A stretch of 64,000 nt of DNA from Typhlomys cinereus (GCA_023101885.1 JALPQD010000124.1:5309101-5373100), one strand, 5' to 3'. Positions 1 to 11,724 are shown, counted from the stretch's first letter. Translations and numbers: made by a program. The notes: a model not told the origin generated them from the letters alone.

Positions 1-2320
1 TCACTGGGGCTTTCTGGAGCCCCTTTTGGAATAAGGTTATAACCTGAAACCTTAGGGATTCCTGTTTAACTGGAAATGTCTCATGTGTTAAACTATCTCT
101 CTCCATCCCATGCTGAAAATCTGGCTGTCTCTCAGGCTGGCAATCTAAGAACACACTAGAAACTAGGAAAGCAGTCCTATAATCCTACCTGTCCTTCCTA
201 TCAGTCCCATGCCTGGATTGCATACAGATTCCCAACTCCCCGATAAATAAATAAATAATGTCTGGTTGGACTCAGTTGTGGCTGTGTCATCTCACTGCTC
301 TCCCTCTGGGAGACGGTGGGATTTTCCCACCTGTCCTGGCCAACTGTTTTCTATATTTCCATTCTAAGTGTTCCTTTTTCTATCTCTCATATTTCCCGGC
401 CCTAGGGCAGCTTCATGGGTCATCGTGTTGGACATGACATGTTTAATGGAATTTTAATCAGAGTAATTGCCAGTCAGCCGTGAGCTTCAGCTAGCCTGGT
501 ATAGGTCCTCTTGCTTTCACTGCGAACACTTTTCTCCCAAACCTCTATTTCTGCTATTAATGTACTAGTACTTTTAGCTACCTGTGTAGAATGTTTGCAA
601 TGGGTCTGATATTGTGGTAAACATTTCATATTATGCTGTTGACATTATAATAGTAATATCTCTCAAAGGGCATATATTATTGTTTAAAAAAACCTAACAA
701 TTCCTTCTCTCCCTCTCTCCCTATCTCTCTCCCCATGTCTTTTATATATAGCACAGCTTGGCCTTGAATTCATTTATTATTTCTATCTTACCAAAGTGTA
801 AACTCCAACTGAAGTTAAAGACTCTCCTAAGGCAAAGGTTAAAAACTTTCTCAAGTTGGTAAGGACAAAGGTCTGAGGATTAAAGGGATTAATATTTCAT
901 TTCGTCTCCATCTATTGATCCCAGACCCAGGAAGAAAATGGAGCACCTTCGAGCCGGATGATGAGTTTGACGGTCTTGGAGTTATCATTCCATTCGTCCA
1001 CTGAACAGATATTTACTGAGCATCTATCACATATGTGTTGGCTGCTGTGGCAAACATTGAACTTGTAGCAGTAAAACCAAGCAGTGCTTTGTCTATAATT
1101 ATCCTGAAGATCAGGTTTCATTTGCTGCATTATAACAAGTAATAAAGCTGAGGCTCATGCAGCTGGCCATTTGAAAGATTGGGATTTAGATATTAATCTT
1201 GAATTTGAAAGCTTTAGGTCTCTCCTTCAGAAGAGATCATTCTACTCCTGCCTGTGACCTACTCTCTCCCATGGCTCAGTGCACTGGGAATCAGGAAGCT
1301 GTCATTATACTTTCCCTGTATGTATCATCTTGGGTATCGTGTGGAGAGGAAGCACGCTATGTCCCTGGCCAGGCCGCCCTCTCCCTATATAAACTTGCAG
1401 CCAGGGAACTACCCAGGGGAAGCAGAGCTGCTCTGGATACAGTGGGAGTCAAGTGACCAAATGACCCATGAGTGCTGCCTCTACTAGAGTCTCTATGGTG
1501 AGCCCCACTGAACACCCACCGAACTCTTTTGCTCCACAGGATTCAAAGGAAACTATTGTGATTTGAAAGAAAGGCTCTTGGTTCTAGAAACAGAAAGCCT
1601 ATTTGATTAATACTTTTGATAACTTCTTAAAGCATTTTATTTTATTTTTATTTTATTTATTTAATACATTTATTTAATTTATTTTAATTATAACTTGATA
1701 ATTTTAAAATTAATACCTGTATATCACTTAACAATATGCCAGATACTTTTTAAAAGCATTTTACAAATATCCTTCTGAGAGCTCAGTTTTAGTCTCAATT
1801 GGCTACATGTAAGCTGTGTAGTTGTGCTTAAATTTGATCATATCTCCAAGCCTCCATTATCTGTGACCTGTTAGTTGAGTAATAGCATCCCACAGAGGGC
1901 AGAAGTGACCCACACACCACTGCTTGAGAAATGATGAGAAATGTTAGTCATGGTCATTTTGATAATTGTTCTGCCAAAGAGTTGGCTGTTTCTCCTGGGA
2001 GCTGCTGATTGGTGATGATGGGGACAAGTCTAAGCAACAGGGATTGGGTGAGCAAGCTGGTTGAGTGGTGCATGAGATATGAACACATCGTTACAGTGAG
2101 TTTAGAGGGAGTACGGATGTATGCATGTTTGACACCGTGACGTAGCAGCAAAGGCTTAATCCTTTGATGTGACACCCTCACTGTTTCTCTTACCAGATTC
2201 TATGTGACCTTCAGGTTTAAGCTTAGTTACTGCTTCTAACGATGTCCTTCTGATTCCCAGCATCATGCAATGGATTCTTTTGTGTGAGTCAACAGTATTC
2301 CCATTTCCCGTCTCCCTTGC
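1..2320. other. Unique intergenic or intronic sequence
   Basis: No gene or clear repeat was recognised. There is a short AAAT run at 243-258, a CT-rich run near 701-735 and an AT-rich patch at 1628-1740. Confidence 0.5.
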
Positions 2321-2324
2321 CCAT

Positions 2325-2405
2325 CTTGGGCAGTGTTGGAAATTGAACCCAGGGCCTCCTACAGGCTGCAGGCAAGAGCTTTAGCATGGAGCTATCTCCT
2401 CAGCA
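2325..2405 (-). repeat. ID-type SINE fragment
   Basis: The reverse complement shows the decayed tRNA-like ID pattern: B-box-like GGTTC remnant, 'ccagggcctcc' and 'gctatctcctcagcac'. Confidence 0.5.
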
Positions 2406-2409
2406 CTGT

Positions 2410-3600
2410 TAATTAATAGTGTTCTTGTCTGTGTCCTCCACTAGATGGAGAGCCAGAAGGAACTGGGCCATGCCTAACCTTCAGCAATTAACATTGGATA
2501 CTAGGAAGTATTCTAGAACTAATAATAGTTCTAGGGGAAAAAAATCATTTTGTACTGGACTGAAGAGATGGGGAGAACTTAACAGCTCTAGTATATTCCA
2601 TGAAGTTGTTCCATTAAGAATACTCTCTGCTTCTTGTTGGCAGAAGTCCTGCTGTGGTACTGTGAACCCGAGAGCTGCCTAGCATCTGAAGTTGCCACAA
2701 CTCTTCCGAAAATAGCTATTGATTTCTGAGTCCTGGATGACTTTGCCCACTGTCCCTTAAGGACCTTCCCATAGCTGACTGTCCTTCATTCCATGTCTAT
2801 AATAAGCTGGGATGCAGTTTGGGGATTCAAGTCTAGCTAGGACATACTGATACTCCTTTTTAAGGATTCTCCTTCTGAAGTATAGATGTCCTCTGAAGAG
2901 GGCAAAGGAAGCCTGGCAGGGTTCTATTACAGAACTCACTTGGGGCCCACAAATATCCTTGTCAGTCTTAGAAGGCTCAGTGAGTGTCCTGTTCACTGAA
3001 AAAATGTCATACATTTCAAGGAGATGAAATGGCATTGAGAATGAAATGAAGTGTCATCCACGGCGAGATGAAATGTCTGGGAAAGGAAGAGGCAAACAAG
3101 GATGATAGAGCTGCCAATCACCGCAGAGAGCCATTTAGCATAAGTTAATTTAGTGGCCTGCTCAGTCCAAAAGGATCACATATATCAGACATATGCTGGG
3201 ATATATTAGACTCTGATATGATGACAGGAGGGCAGAGGTTAACAGGGCCATTTCCCAGGACACAACAGATTTTTTTGTATGAATTGCCGAAGCCTAAAGA
3301 AGACCAGGAAGAAACCCAAATGTTTTCTTTGTCTTTTTCAGACTTTTGCCACCCAGTTACCTACCCCAGCTCCTCTCTGGGAAGTATGGCCAATGCAAGT
3401 TCAATTATGGAATTTTGGAATGAGCTAGAGATGTGCCTATATCTGGGTACTAAGTACATATACTGTGTACTTAGTATATGTACTAAGCATGCAGTTAACA
3501 TTGTCTTGAGTGTCCACTGGAAAGCAAGTCAGTTATATTATGTTCATCTTATATTCTGACTCTAGACTGGAAGACAGTAAACAAGGCTTTCTTTAAAATA
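2410..3600. other. Unique sequence, no gene seen
   Basis: No recognisable gene. A 15-base AT-rich inverted repeat (3450-3464 with 3473-3487, one mismatch) is the only structured feature. Confidence 0.5.
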
Positions 3601-3609
3601 CAAAGATGA

Positions 3610-3880
3610 GGGGCTGGAGAGATGGCTCGGGGGTTAAGACTCTGTCTTACAAGCAAAAAGTCCTGAGTTCGGATCCCAGGTCCCACATAAAAATGCCAGG
3701 TGGAAATGGGCAATGGCCTAGTACTTCCAGCCTTGATGGGCAGAACCTGGGACATCCCAGAGTGAAGCAAGAAGGAAGTAGAAGCAATCCAGGATGATTT
3801 CTGAAGTCATCCTTGGTCCTCCATAGGGATACACGGTGCCCTCACACACACATAAATAAATAAAACATTGAAAAAAAATG
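3610..3880 (+). repeat. B2-type SINE (subfamily B)
   Basis: The tRNA-like head is gggctggagagatggctcgg with a B-box at 'gagttcggatccc', then the subfamily B body ('cctgggacatcccagagtgaagcaa', 'atccaggatgattt') and a tail of CA and AAAT. It is flanked by CAAAGATGA at 3601-3609 and 3881-3889, a target-site duplication. Confidence 0.85.
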
Positions 3881-4059
3881 CAAAGATGAAACCAAAATAC
3901 TTTGGTTTCTAAAAGTATAAAATATTCAGAAAGACTAACATCTTGATCGAGTGCCTTTCCAGTTATAAACAATAAGACAACATAATTTTTGTGAAGGTGC
4001 CTGAAACATTTGCCTTTTCCCTTTGAGAATAAAGACAGAAGCGATTACACAAAGAAACA

Positions 4060-4148
4060 TCCTACCACATGGGAGGTCAAGGCAGGAAGACCCTGAGTTT
4101 GTAGTCAACTTGATCAGCCCAGCAAGAATTCCTCTGAAAAAGTAAAAG
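4060..4148 (+). repeat. B1 SINE fragment
   Basis: It contains 'gggaggtcaaggcaggaagaccctgagttt', the B1/7SL right half, followed by a degenerate end. Confidence 0.5.
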
Positions 4149-4153
4149 CCAGG

Positions 4154-4716
4154 GATGGAGAGATGGCTCAGGGATTAAAAGGTTTTGCCTCACAAGCAAA
4201 AGGATCTGAGTTCAGATCCCCAGATCTTACATGCCAGATAGAAATGCTAGTGGCCCGTACTTCTTTTTTTAAATTTTTTTTTATTATTATTATTTATTCA
4301 ACTGTGCGCATGTGCGCGCGCATGTCTGTGTGTGTGTGTATGTGTGTGTCTGTGTATGTGTAGAACCACGGACGAATTCGCGAACCACCATGGACGCCTC
4401 CACCTCCTTCTGCCCCGGGATTCACAGGCTCCGCCCTACCAGGACCAGAAGCGCAGGCCGCCCCCGCTTCCGTCTGGCGTCTATACGTGGGATCTGGGAT
4501 CCGAACTCGGGACCTTCCGCCTGCAAGGCGGAGGCTTAACCCCTGAGCCACCTCTCCAGCCCTAGTGGCCCGTACTTCTGATCGTGGAGCAGAACCTGGG
4601 AAACTCCAGAGGAAAGCAATTTGGAGATACAACAATCCAGGATGATTCTAGAAGTCACCTTTGGGCCTTCACAGGCACACACAGTGCCCTCTTATACACG
4701 TTCCTATATATACACA
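4154..4716 (+). repeat. B2-type SINE (subfamily B), interrupted
   Basis: The head begins near 4154 ('ggagagatggctcaggg') and the body resumes at 4579 ('gatcgtggagcagaacctgg') to the CA-rich tail. It is split by the opposite-strand B2 at 4264-4561, so it is the older element. Confidence 0.85.
4264..4561 (-). mobile_element. B2-type SINE (GC-rich subfamily A) inserted in a B2
   Basis: On the - strand it has the B2 head, B-box, a GC-rich body (gcggaagcgggggcggcctg-like) and a TG/AT-rich tail. It is bounded by a perfect 17-bp duplication, CTAGTGGCCCGTACTTC (4247-4263 and 4562-4578), of the host element. This is a clean target-primed insertion. Confidence 0.9.
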
Positions 4717-4797
4717 TGAACACACACATACACACACAACACACACACACATACACACACACACACAGACACACACACACACACACACACACACACC
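4716..4797. repeat. CA-rich microsatellite
   Basis: An imperfect (CA)n tract forming the extended tail of the preceding B2. Confidence 0.85.
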
Positions 4798-4799
4798 AG

Positions 4800-5637
4800 A
4801 ACATGAAGGAGATGATGATGAAGACAAAATAGACTTAAGTCAACCCCCCTTCCCCAATCTGGAGCACTTTGGTAAAGTACATACTCAAGTGCTTTAAAAG
4901 AGAGGGCTGGAGTGTCCGCTAAACAAAGCCCAGTGTTTTGACATCTGGAAGTGATCTAATAACTGCTTTCCTGGCCAGGCTTTGGATAAAGGCCCAGAGA
5001 GAAGATACAGCTGTGTCTAGACAGAACCTTGTCTAACCTGGGTACCATTCCCCCTGTGTGGTTACTTCCTGCTGGGGTGTAGGTTTGCTACCTGCTCAGG
5101 AGATCTCCTGAGCCTGGCACAAAGACAGGCAATGCTCAGCAAAAACATCTTCCCAACTGACAGCTGCCTCAGGCAAAAATAGAAGGGGGTGTAACTTGAT
5201 TTGAAATGTGTCTGTTCACTTGAAATCCTAGATTTAGATGTAAAGCAGAATCATGTCATAATGCACTGTAGGAGCTTATTATGTAAAGGAATCCACACTA
5301 CGGCTTCTTGTAAGCACAAACCTTGTTACTACACAATAAAGCAATACAGTTGTATTTTAACAGTATGTCCCTTGAGCTTGACTGTGAAATGGTAGGGTTT
5401 TTTTTGTAGAGAAATGCCTTCAGACTCTCAAATTCATTTCTATGACCATTCTGTACTCCATAACAATGAACACAAAATCACTAAAATATAAATATGTTTA
5501 CTAAAAGTTTTTTAGAAAGTTAATAAATGTGAACTTATTTATATTTTATGTGGTAAAAATCCATTTTGCTATTATTTTATGTAAGGAAAAACACTTTGAC
5601 ATGCAAAAATAAAAAGGACACAGCCAAGAGACAGTTG
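4800..5637. other. AT-rich unique sequence
   Basis: No gene or clear repeat was recognised; AT content is high from about 5400 to 5620. Confidence 0.5.
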
Positions 5638-5735
5638 GGCCAGGTGCAGGGTGCCTGCTGCCAATCCCAGCTGCTCCCGACTGAGTAAGAGACCACTTGA
5701 ACAACTTAGTGAGACTGCGAATCAAGAAAGAAGAA
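5638..5735 (+). repeat. B1-like SINE remnant
   Basis: It has 'ccaggtgcagggtgcctgctg' and 'caacttagtgagactgcg', the B1/7SL pattern. Its A-rich tail appears to have grown into the adjacent GAAA/GGAA tract. Confidence 0.5.
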
Positions 5736-5842
5736 AGAAAGAAAGGAAGGAAGGAAGGAAGGAAGGAAGGAAGGAAGGAAGGAAGGAAGGAAGGAAGGAA
5801 GGAAGGAAGGAAGGAAGGAAGGAAGGAAAGAAAGGAGATAGG
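5724..5842 (+). repeat. (GAAA)n-(GGAA)n microsatellite
   Basis: A GAAA block followed by about 20 nearly perfect GGAA units. It is purine-only on the + strand. Confidence 0.95.
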
Positions 5843-6139
5843 AAGGGAAAGGAAGGAAGGTGAGAGGAAAAAAGATAGGGTATGCTGTTAGTAATCTGAC
5901 AGCAAATACAGTGAGAAATATGTTTTATAAATATACATAATGACTGAGTATAGAAGAGTTACTATGTGAGGCTTTATTTTAATAATATTGTGGTGTACAC
6001 AATAACATGCTTATCCTTGATACACATTTATCAATTTATATACCCCAGAGGACACCACAAAGTATAAATGTTTCATTTATTTTTATATTTATCTTTACAA
6101 TTTGTTATTAAATTCAATTTTTCATAGGTTGGCTAACCA

Positions 6140-6208
6140 AAACTGAGGTAGTAGCTAAAGGGTAGAGTGTGTGCTTAGCCTATGGGTGACCCTGGATTTG
6201 AGCCCAAC

Positions 6209-6255
<47 letters not shown>
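6140..6255 (+). repeat. ID-type SINE with (CA)n tail
   Basis: A tRNA-like head ('ggtagtagctaaagggtagagtgtgtgcttagcc') is followed by a long (CA)n at 6213-6254. Confidence 0.55.
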
Positions 6256-6524
6256 TTTTTTCATTTGTACTATTTTGTGGAGACTGTAGTAAATTCACTG
6301 CCGGCTCTGATGCCACCCTCACTCCTCCCTGCAAACTGGAGAATGTGGGGATGGAGCTGCTATTCAGTGACCCCTTCCAAAGAGAGGTTGGAAGCTTTAT
6401 GGCTTCAACTCAGAGCTTGGTGTTTATGGGTAAAGAAAATTGCTCCTCGGGCCAGTGCTGTTCTATTGTCTAGCACCTGAGAATTACTGTCCTTCAGGAT
6501 ATAAAGGTCAGGTTCGCTTTTGTA

Positions 6525-6590
6525 CACACATTGCCTAGGCCATGCTAAGCAGGTACTGTGCCACTGAACTACACCCCAGCTTAGTTTACT
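6525..6590 (-). repeat. ID-type SINE fragment
   Basis: The reverse complement gives 'gctggggtgtagttcagtgg' and a degraded B-box region. Confidence 0.6.
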
Positions 6591-6654
6591 TGGGACTGTT
6601 GCCAATCATTGACACTCGAAAGCAAATCAACAAGCTGTCATAAATGCAGTTTCC

Positions 6655-6950
6655 GGGGCTGGAGAGGTGGCTCAGGGGTTAAGCCTCTGCCTGCAGGCAG
6701 AAGGTCCTGAGTTCGGATCCTAGACCCCACGTATAGACGCTGGGCGGAAGCGGGGTCGGCCTGCGTTTCCGGTCCTGGTAGGGCGGAGCCTGTGAATCCT
6801 GGGGCAGAGTAAACAAGGAGGAGGTGGAGGCAGATGGTGGTCCCAAATTCGTCTGTGGTTCTACACACACACACACACACACACATACACATACATAAAC
6901 ACACACGTACACATGCACAATTGAATAAATAATAAAAAAAATTAAAAAAA
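6655..6950 (+). mobile_element. B2-type SINE, GC-rich subfamily A, near full length
   Basis: Head ggggctggagaggtggctca, B-box gagttcggatcc, then a CpG-containing body (acgctgggcggaagcgggg... cctggtagggcggagcc), a CA tail and an A-rich end (aaaaaaattaaaaaaa). It is flanked by TAAATGCAGTTTCC / TAAATGCATTTTCC at 6641-6654 and 6951-6964. It serves as a reference copy for the subfamily. Confidence 0.9.
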
Positions 6951-7027
6951 TAAATGCATTTTCCTCCTTTTGCCTATTTTCTGCAATCGGTCACACATTG
7001 TAGTGAGTCAGATAAGACCATCTACAG

Positions 7028-7172
7028 AACAAGGATCTGTGAGATGCTCTGCAGGTGAAGGCACTTGCTGCCAACTCTGATGATCCAACTTCAGTTCCTG
7101 GATTCGACAAGGTGGATTGTCCTCTGATTTGCACACATACATGTACACACACACACACACACACACACATTC
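7028..7172 (+). repeat. Degraded B2/B3-type SINE with CA tail
   Basis: 'gcaggtgaaggcacttgctgcc', 'gattcgacaaggtgg' and 'tcctctgatttgcacacat' preserve the order of an older B2/B3 element. Confidence 0.5.
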
Positions 7173-7347
7173 GAACAAATGTAAAGTTTTTAATCATCTG
7201 AAAGTTCATGTCTATGTGGAACCATCTACAACCTTATTTGTCAATAAAATGTCTACATATGTAATTAATTGAAAATTAGTTAAGGATCTTAAGATGAGAT
7301 CATTCTAGATTTAGAGTGGGTCCAAAATTCAATGACAAGAAGAATAG

Positions 7348-7462
7348 TGGCTAGGAGTAGTGATATATTCCTGTAATCCCAGCCCTTGGAAGATAAAGGC
7401 AGGAGGACCATGAATTTGAGGCTAAATTGGGTTGTATGTTGAGACCCTGTCTCAAAATAATC
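7348..7462 (+). repeat. B1 SINE
   Basis: It contains 'ctgtaatcccagccct', 'ggcaggaggaccatga' and 'gagaccctgtctcaaaa', the diagnostic B1/7SL blocks in order. Confidence 0.8.
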
Positions 7463-7464
7463 AA

Positions 7465-8900
7465 GAAGAGAGGACTCGGAGAAGAATGTGAGAAGACAGG
7501 AGTAGAGCCTACAATTCAGCTGCCATGACCCAAAGAATGCTGGCAGCCACCAGAGGCTGGAAGAGGCCAGGAAGCATCTTCCAGAGAACACTCAGAGGCA
7601 GAGTGGCTCTGCAGATATCTGGGTTTAACTTGTAGCCTCCGGATTTCAGGAGGAACAAACTTTGCATGTCCAAGCCACCAAGGTACAACTACCTAGGAAA
7701 TGAACCACAAAACATTTGCTTTTCATGCTTCAGTTTCCTTTCCATTGTATTCTTGGCAGGAGTGAAATTATTAAACTAAACAGTGTAGATTCTCTGTGGG
7801 GTGTCTATTTGGATGTCTTACTTGCTCAAAGCTCCAGTCTTTCATCATGACTTCTCACCCCATACCATTTATTCTGGTTGGTTGGTTTGGGCTTGGGTTT
7901 GCTTCTGTCTCCCCACTCCTGGTACCCACAGGAGCACAGGCAGGGGAGTGTTTGTACAAATAGATGGACAGGGCTTTGTCCGTGGTCTGCTTTTCCACAA
8001 GATGCCTGAGTAGACATGCAAGACTAATTCAGTAGATTTACTTATGGGAAAGGTACCATATGCTCGGGCTTTTTTCTTAAGATGGTCAAGTTTATTTTCT
8101 GTCTTGAATCAGCACTGTGCTGGTTCGTCTTCGAGTTGTAGTTGGCTGAATCTAGAATGACCTGGACATACACCTTTAGACGTTTGTCAGGGTATTTCCA
8201 GTGGGATTTAGCTGAGGAGAGAATCCCACCCAGAAAGTGGGCAGTACTTCCCCATGGGTTGCATGGAAAAGAAAGGTGAAAGCAAACCAAATAGCAGCAT
8301 TCATCTCTGTCTCTGCTCCTGACTGTGGATGCCATGTGATCAGTCACTTCCTACAGCCATTTTTCCTGTCACAACAGATGGGCAGTGTTCCCTAAGTCAT
8401 GAGCCAGAGGAAGCCCTTCCTTCTTTAGGCTGGTTTTGTCATAGCAATGAGACAAGTAACTAAAATAGGTTAAACACTTGCCACTGATATTTATAACTTC
8501 TGGCCCATAATGGTCTTTCTTTCTTTCTCTCCTCAGTACTAGGCCCTGTGTGACTGCCCCAGTGCTATGGGAATCCTCTGATACAATCAAGGCTGAAAGC
8601 TGACACACTCTGCTCTTTTCTAACTGTTCACTTCATAACAACCAGTCAAGAACACACATGAACACAGCTGAGCACCAGGGAAGGGCTTGCCCACGTATCA
8701 GAGGGTCATGTATCAGTGTGCATCCTCGGGCAAACACCAGTCAGAAAAAGAGAAATCTTTCAGTTCTCTGGCCATTCCCAATTCTAGTCTTCTCTTCTCA
8801 AAGTCAACCCAAGGGCAGACACTACTGAATCACAAATGGGATAGTTTGGGGTTCATATACATGGAGAGAATCCAACTGATGTGAAAACAAAGGAGAAAAT
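7465..8900. other. Unique sequence, no gene seen
   Basis: Repeat-poor; no frame with convincing splice signals was found. Confidence 0.45.
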
Positions 8901-8904
8901 GATT

Positions 8905-9606
8905 TGAGGGAATCATCCTGTATTGCTTTACCTCCTTTTTGTTTTGCTCTGGAGTTTCCTAAGCTCCACCTTCCAGGGCTGGAATTGCAGGCTGGTGCCA
9001 TTTCCACCCAGCATTTTTTGTTTGTTTGTTTTTGTTTTTTTAAGTTTTGCATAAGCTTTATTTTTTATTTATTTTATTGTTCTAGTTTTGCAAGCATATT
9101 GAGTACTCATCCCTGCTTACCTCCATCCCACCTCTCTCCCATCCCCTCTGTTCCCTTTGTCAATCCAAGAGGCCAGTACTTCCCAGACCAACATGCTTTA
9201 ATAGACTATTGAGAAACTCAAGAGAGATAAGAACGTACAGTGGAAACCTTGGGGACTAAAGCTGGATGAGTGAAGGGAAATGCCCCTATCCACGGGGTGG
9301 CTCAAAAAGATATAAGTCAGTATGTGCCACAGAGGTCTGAACCCCCACAAAAGTAGACAAGCCAAAGGCAACCCTGGAATCCACAGAAGCAGACAGGCAG
9401 GAGGGTAGGATTAATGGAGGGATGGGAGGGAAAGAAGATGGAGGGAAGAAGGGATAAGTACTCAATATGATTGTAAAAGTAGAAAAAGAGTGTACAAACC
9501 AGAGGGAACCCTGGATTCCACCCAGCATTTTTACATGGGACCTGGGATCCAAACTCGGGTCCTTCTGCTTTTGTGGTAGAGGCTAACCCCTGAGCCACCT
9601 CTCCAG
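8905..9606 (-). repeat. B2-type SINE (subfamily B), interrupted
   Basis: On the - strand the head is at 9606-9535 (ggggctggagaggtggctca) and the distal body at 9001-8905. The two halves are separated by the insertion at 9019-9515. Confidence 0.85.
9019..9515 (-). mobile_element. ~0.5-kb retro-inserted element with internal inverted repeat
   Basis: It lies between perfect copies of TTCCACCCAGCATTTTT (9002-9018 and 9516-9532), a 17-bp target-site duplication of the host B2. On the - strand it ends in an A-rich run (AAAAAAACAAAAACAAACAA), the mark of L1-type retrotransposition. The first and last ~90 bases are inverted copies of each other ('catattgagtactcatccctgcttacctccatcc' on + at 9099 versus its counterpart on - near 9460). 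The middle matches 46376-46570 and, more weakly, 16985-17160. The parent family may be an L1 3' end in which a segment inverted during insertion (twin priming). Confidence 0.75.
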
Positions 9607-9609
9607 CCC

Positions 9610-10540
9610 CTGCAAACATCTTGCAAGCCTCAAGCAGTGAATATCTCTTCCAGCCTGCTTTCACCTCCGCACTCCTCCCGTCTCCCTCTAGGCATTCTCC
9701 ATTTCAGTTCGCATTTCATTCTTCAGTTCAGTTCACACTGCCAGGGTCAATGTGAACATCACTGGAGCAGAACCCTTGGAATTGCAGAGCTTTGGGCTGA
9801 TCCAGAGAGCTCACAGGAGGTATGTAGATATGCTAATATGGAGGCCTTGGGGCCCAACTCCTGCTAACTTGTACGGAAGCACTGAACATTTCAGTAACTG
9901 CTATGTCATATTAATGGATGCCAACTGACATCAGCCCTGCTCACTGTGTGACCAGCACTGACAGACTTCACCTCCAGAGACCCAATTCCCTAGACCTTTA
10001 AGGATTTTTACATTTTCCCCGTGTACCTTATACATTATAATGAGCCATTGGACAAACTGTAACAACTACCCAAATTTGGATAGCTTTTACTCAGCTTTTC
10101 CAGGACTACTTGCATGATGGTGGACTAATCGACTAATGCATCTTGACTAAAACGAGGGTCTTAATAGCACCACTTCCTACAGCTGCTGGGAAGATGGGCG
10201 TTAGTGCACCAGGGGTGGCTGGAGCTGTGGGCAGTGCAGAGCTTATAGTTGGGAGCCACTGTGCTGGGCTGTGAAACCAAAGGCGAGGCTCTGCACCCTC
10301 ATTGTGAACATGAGAGCCCCGGGGAGTGACTGGAAATACAGTTCCTACATATTTACATTCTCAGTGGCTGTGAGCCACCAAAAGCAAACAGAAGAACCCA
10401 AACCATTACTTTTTGACAGTACGTACTTTCTGAAAAATTTTAATTTTCTGTCATCATATACTTCACATCCTCTTTTATGGTCATCTTATTTCTTATGCTA
10501 TTTCTTTAAGTCAGAGATGAAGACAGTCTCAGCTGGTTGT
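9610..10540. other. Unique sequence, no gene seen
   Basis: No gene or clear repeat was recognised. Confidence 0.45.
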
Positions 10541-10544
10541 ATCT

Positions 10545-10640
10545 ATTTCTCTAGTCATCCTGCAGGTGTGAGGATGGAATTCAGGGCCTTGCATCCGCTG
10601 AACAGGCTGTAGCTCTAACCAACGAGTGCATCCCAGCCAC
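10545..10640 (-). repeat. ID-type SINE fragment
   Basis: The reverse complement retains 'ggctgggatgcactcgttgg' and 'aaggccctgaattcc'. Confidence 0.55.
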
Positions 10641-10917
10641 TAGTGAGGGGCTTTGAGCACTGCAGTGAACACTCAGGGGTTTCCTCTCTGAGGGTCCACA
10701 GGGTTGTGTGTAATGGGGTCCTGCCAATGAGCACAGAGGGCCAGATCACCCCAGACATCATCCTGAACCCCCACAGCTCTTGAGTCAATTTTTATGTTTA
10801 ACCTTTGTCGATTTAATGATTTATCTGTATTCTATACATGAATCAGTATTCCCATTTTTTTTAAAGCTCTGTTTTATCGAGATTAGAAACATAGACTTAG
10901 CAGTCAAGAAGACTGGG

Positions 10918-11139
10918 TTAGGCTGGCAAGAGGGCTCAGTGGGCAGAAGCACTTGCTGAGAAAGCCTCATGACCTGAGTTTGATTCCAAGAATCCACAAA
11001 AATCCAGATGCAGTGATCCGGATCTGTAATCCCAGCACTCCTATGTTGGTGGATGGGAGGTGGAGGCAGGAGAGTTGCCCAAAAGTTCATAGGCCAGCTA
11101 ACCTGAGATTTGCAGAGCCACAAAAAAAAAAAAAAAAAT

Positions 11140-11175
<36 letters not shown>

Positions 11176-11285
11176 CCTTAGCAAGGTATAAGGATTGAAC
11201 TGATTCTTGAAAATTGTCCTCTAATCTCTATGCAAGTGCCACAGTCCAGGCACCTGTACTCACATGCACACAAATAATAATAATA
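10918..11285 (+). repeat. B2/B3-B1 composite SINE with A/GA-rich insert
   Basis: The head is 'aggctggcaagagggctcag'. A B1-like middle ('ctgtaatcccagcact', 'tggaggcaggagagtt') is followed by A18 and (GA)n at 11121-11176, and an AAT-repeat tail at 11272-11301. Confidence 0.65.
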
Positions 11286-11311
11286 ATAATAATAATAATA
11301 GACATTTAACA

Positions 11312-11690
11312 TAGAGCCAGGGAGATGGCTCAGGGGTTAGAGCGCTTACCTTAAAAGAACCCGAGTTCTGTTCACCAGATCCCATGTAACATGGCAGGTG
11401 AGTGTGGCAGCTTGCCTGCAACTCCAGCCTCAACAGGTGGAGACTGGGACTCCCCAGAGCAAGCTGGCCAGCCAGACTAACCCTATCAATGTGCTCTGGG
11501 TTTGATTAGACACTCTGTCGCAAAAGAATAAGATGGAAGATTTACCAAGGATGATTTCCATAGTCAACCTCAAGCTTCCACATGCACTTTCACACGTGCA
11601 TGTGCACCTGTACACATGTGTGAACACTTATACATACTTGCATGTTTACCACATGCACATGAAAATGAAAATGAAAAATCAATAGATTAA
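11312..11690 (+). repeat. Divergent B2-type SINE
   Basis: Head 'agccagggagatggctcagg', B-box 'cgagttctgttcaccagatc', body 'cctcaacaggtggagactgggactccccaga' with a 'caaggatgatttccatagtca' block as in subfamily B, and an 'aaaatgaaaatgaaaaa' tail. There is extra sequence in the middle. Confidence 0.65.
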
Positions 11691-11724
11691 AAATTCAAAA
11701 AGTATTTCCAAAAGAAGTCTGGTC

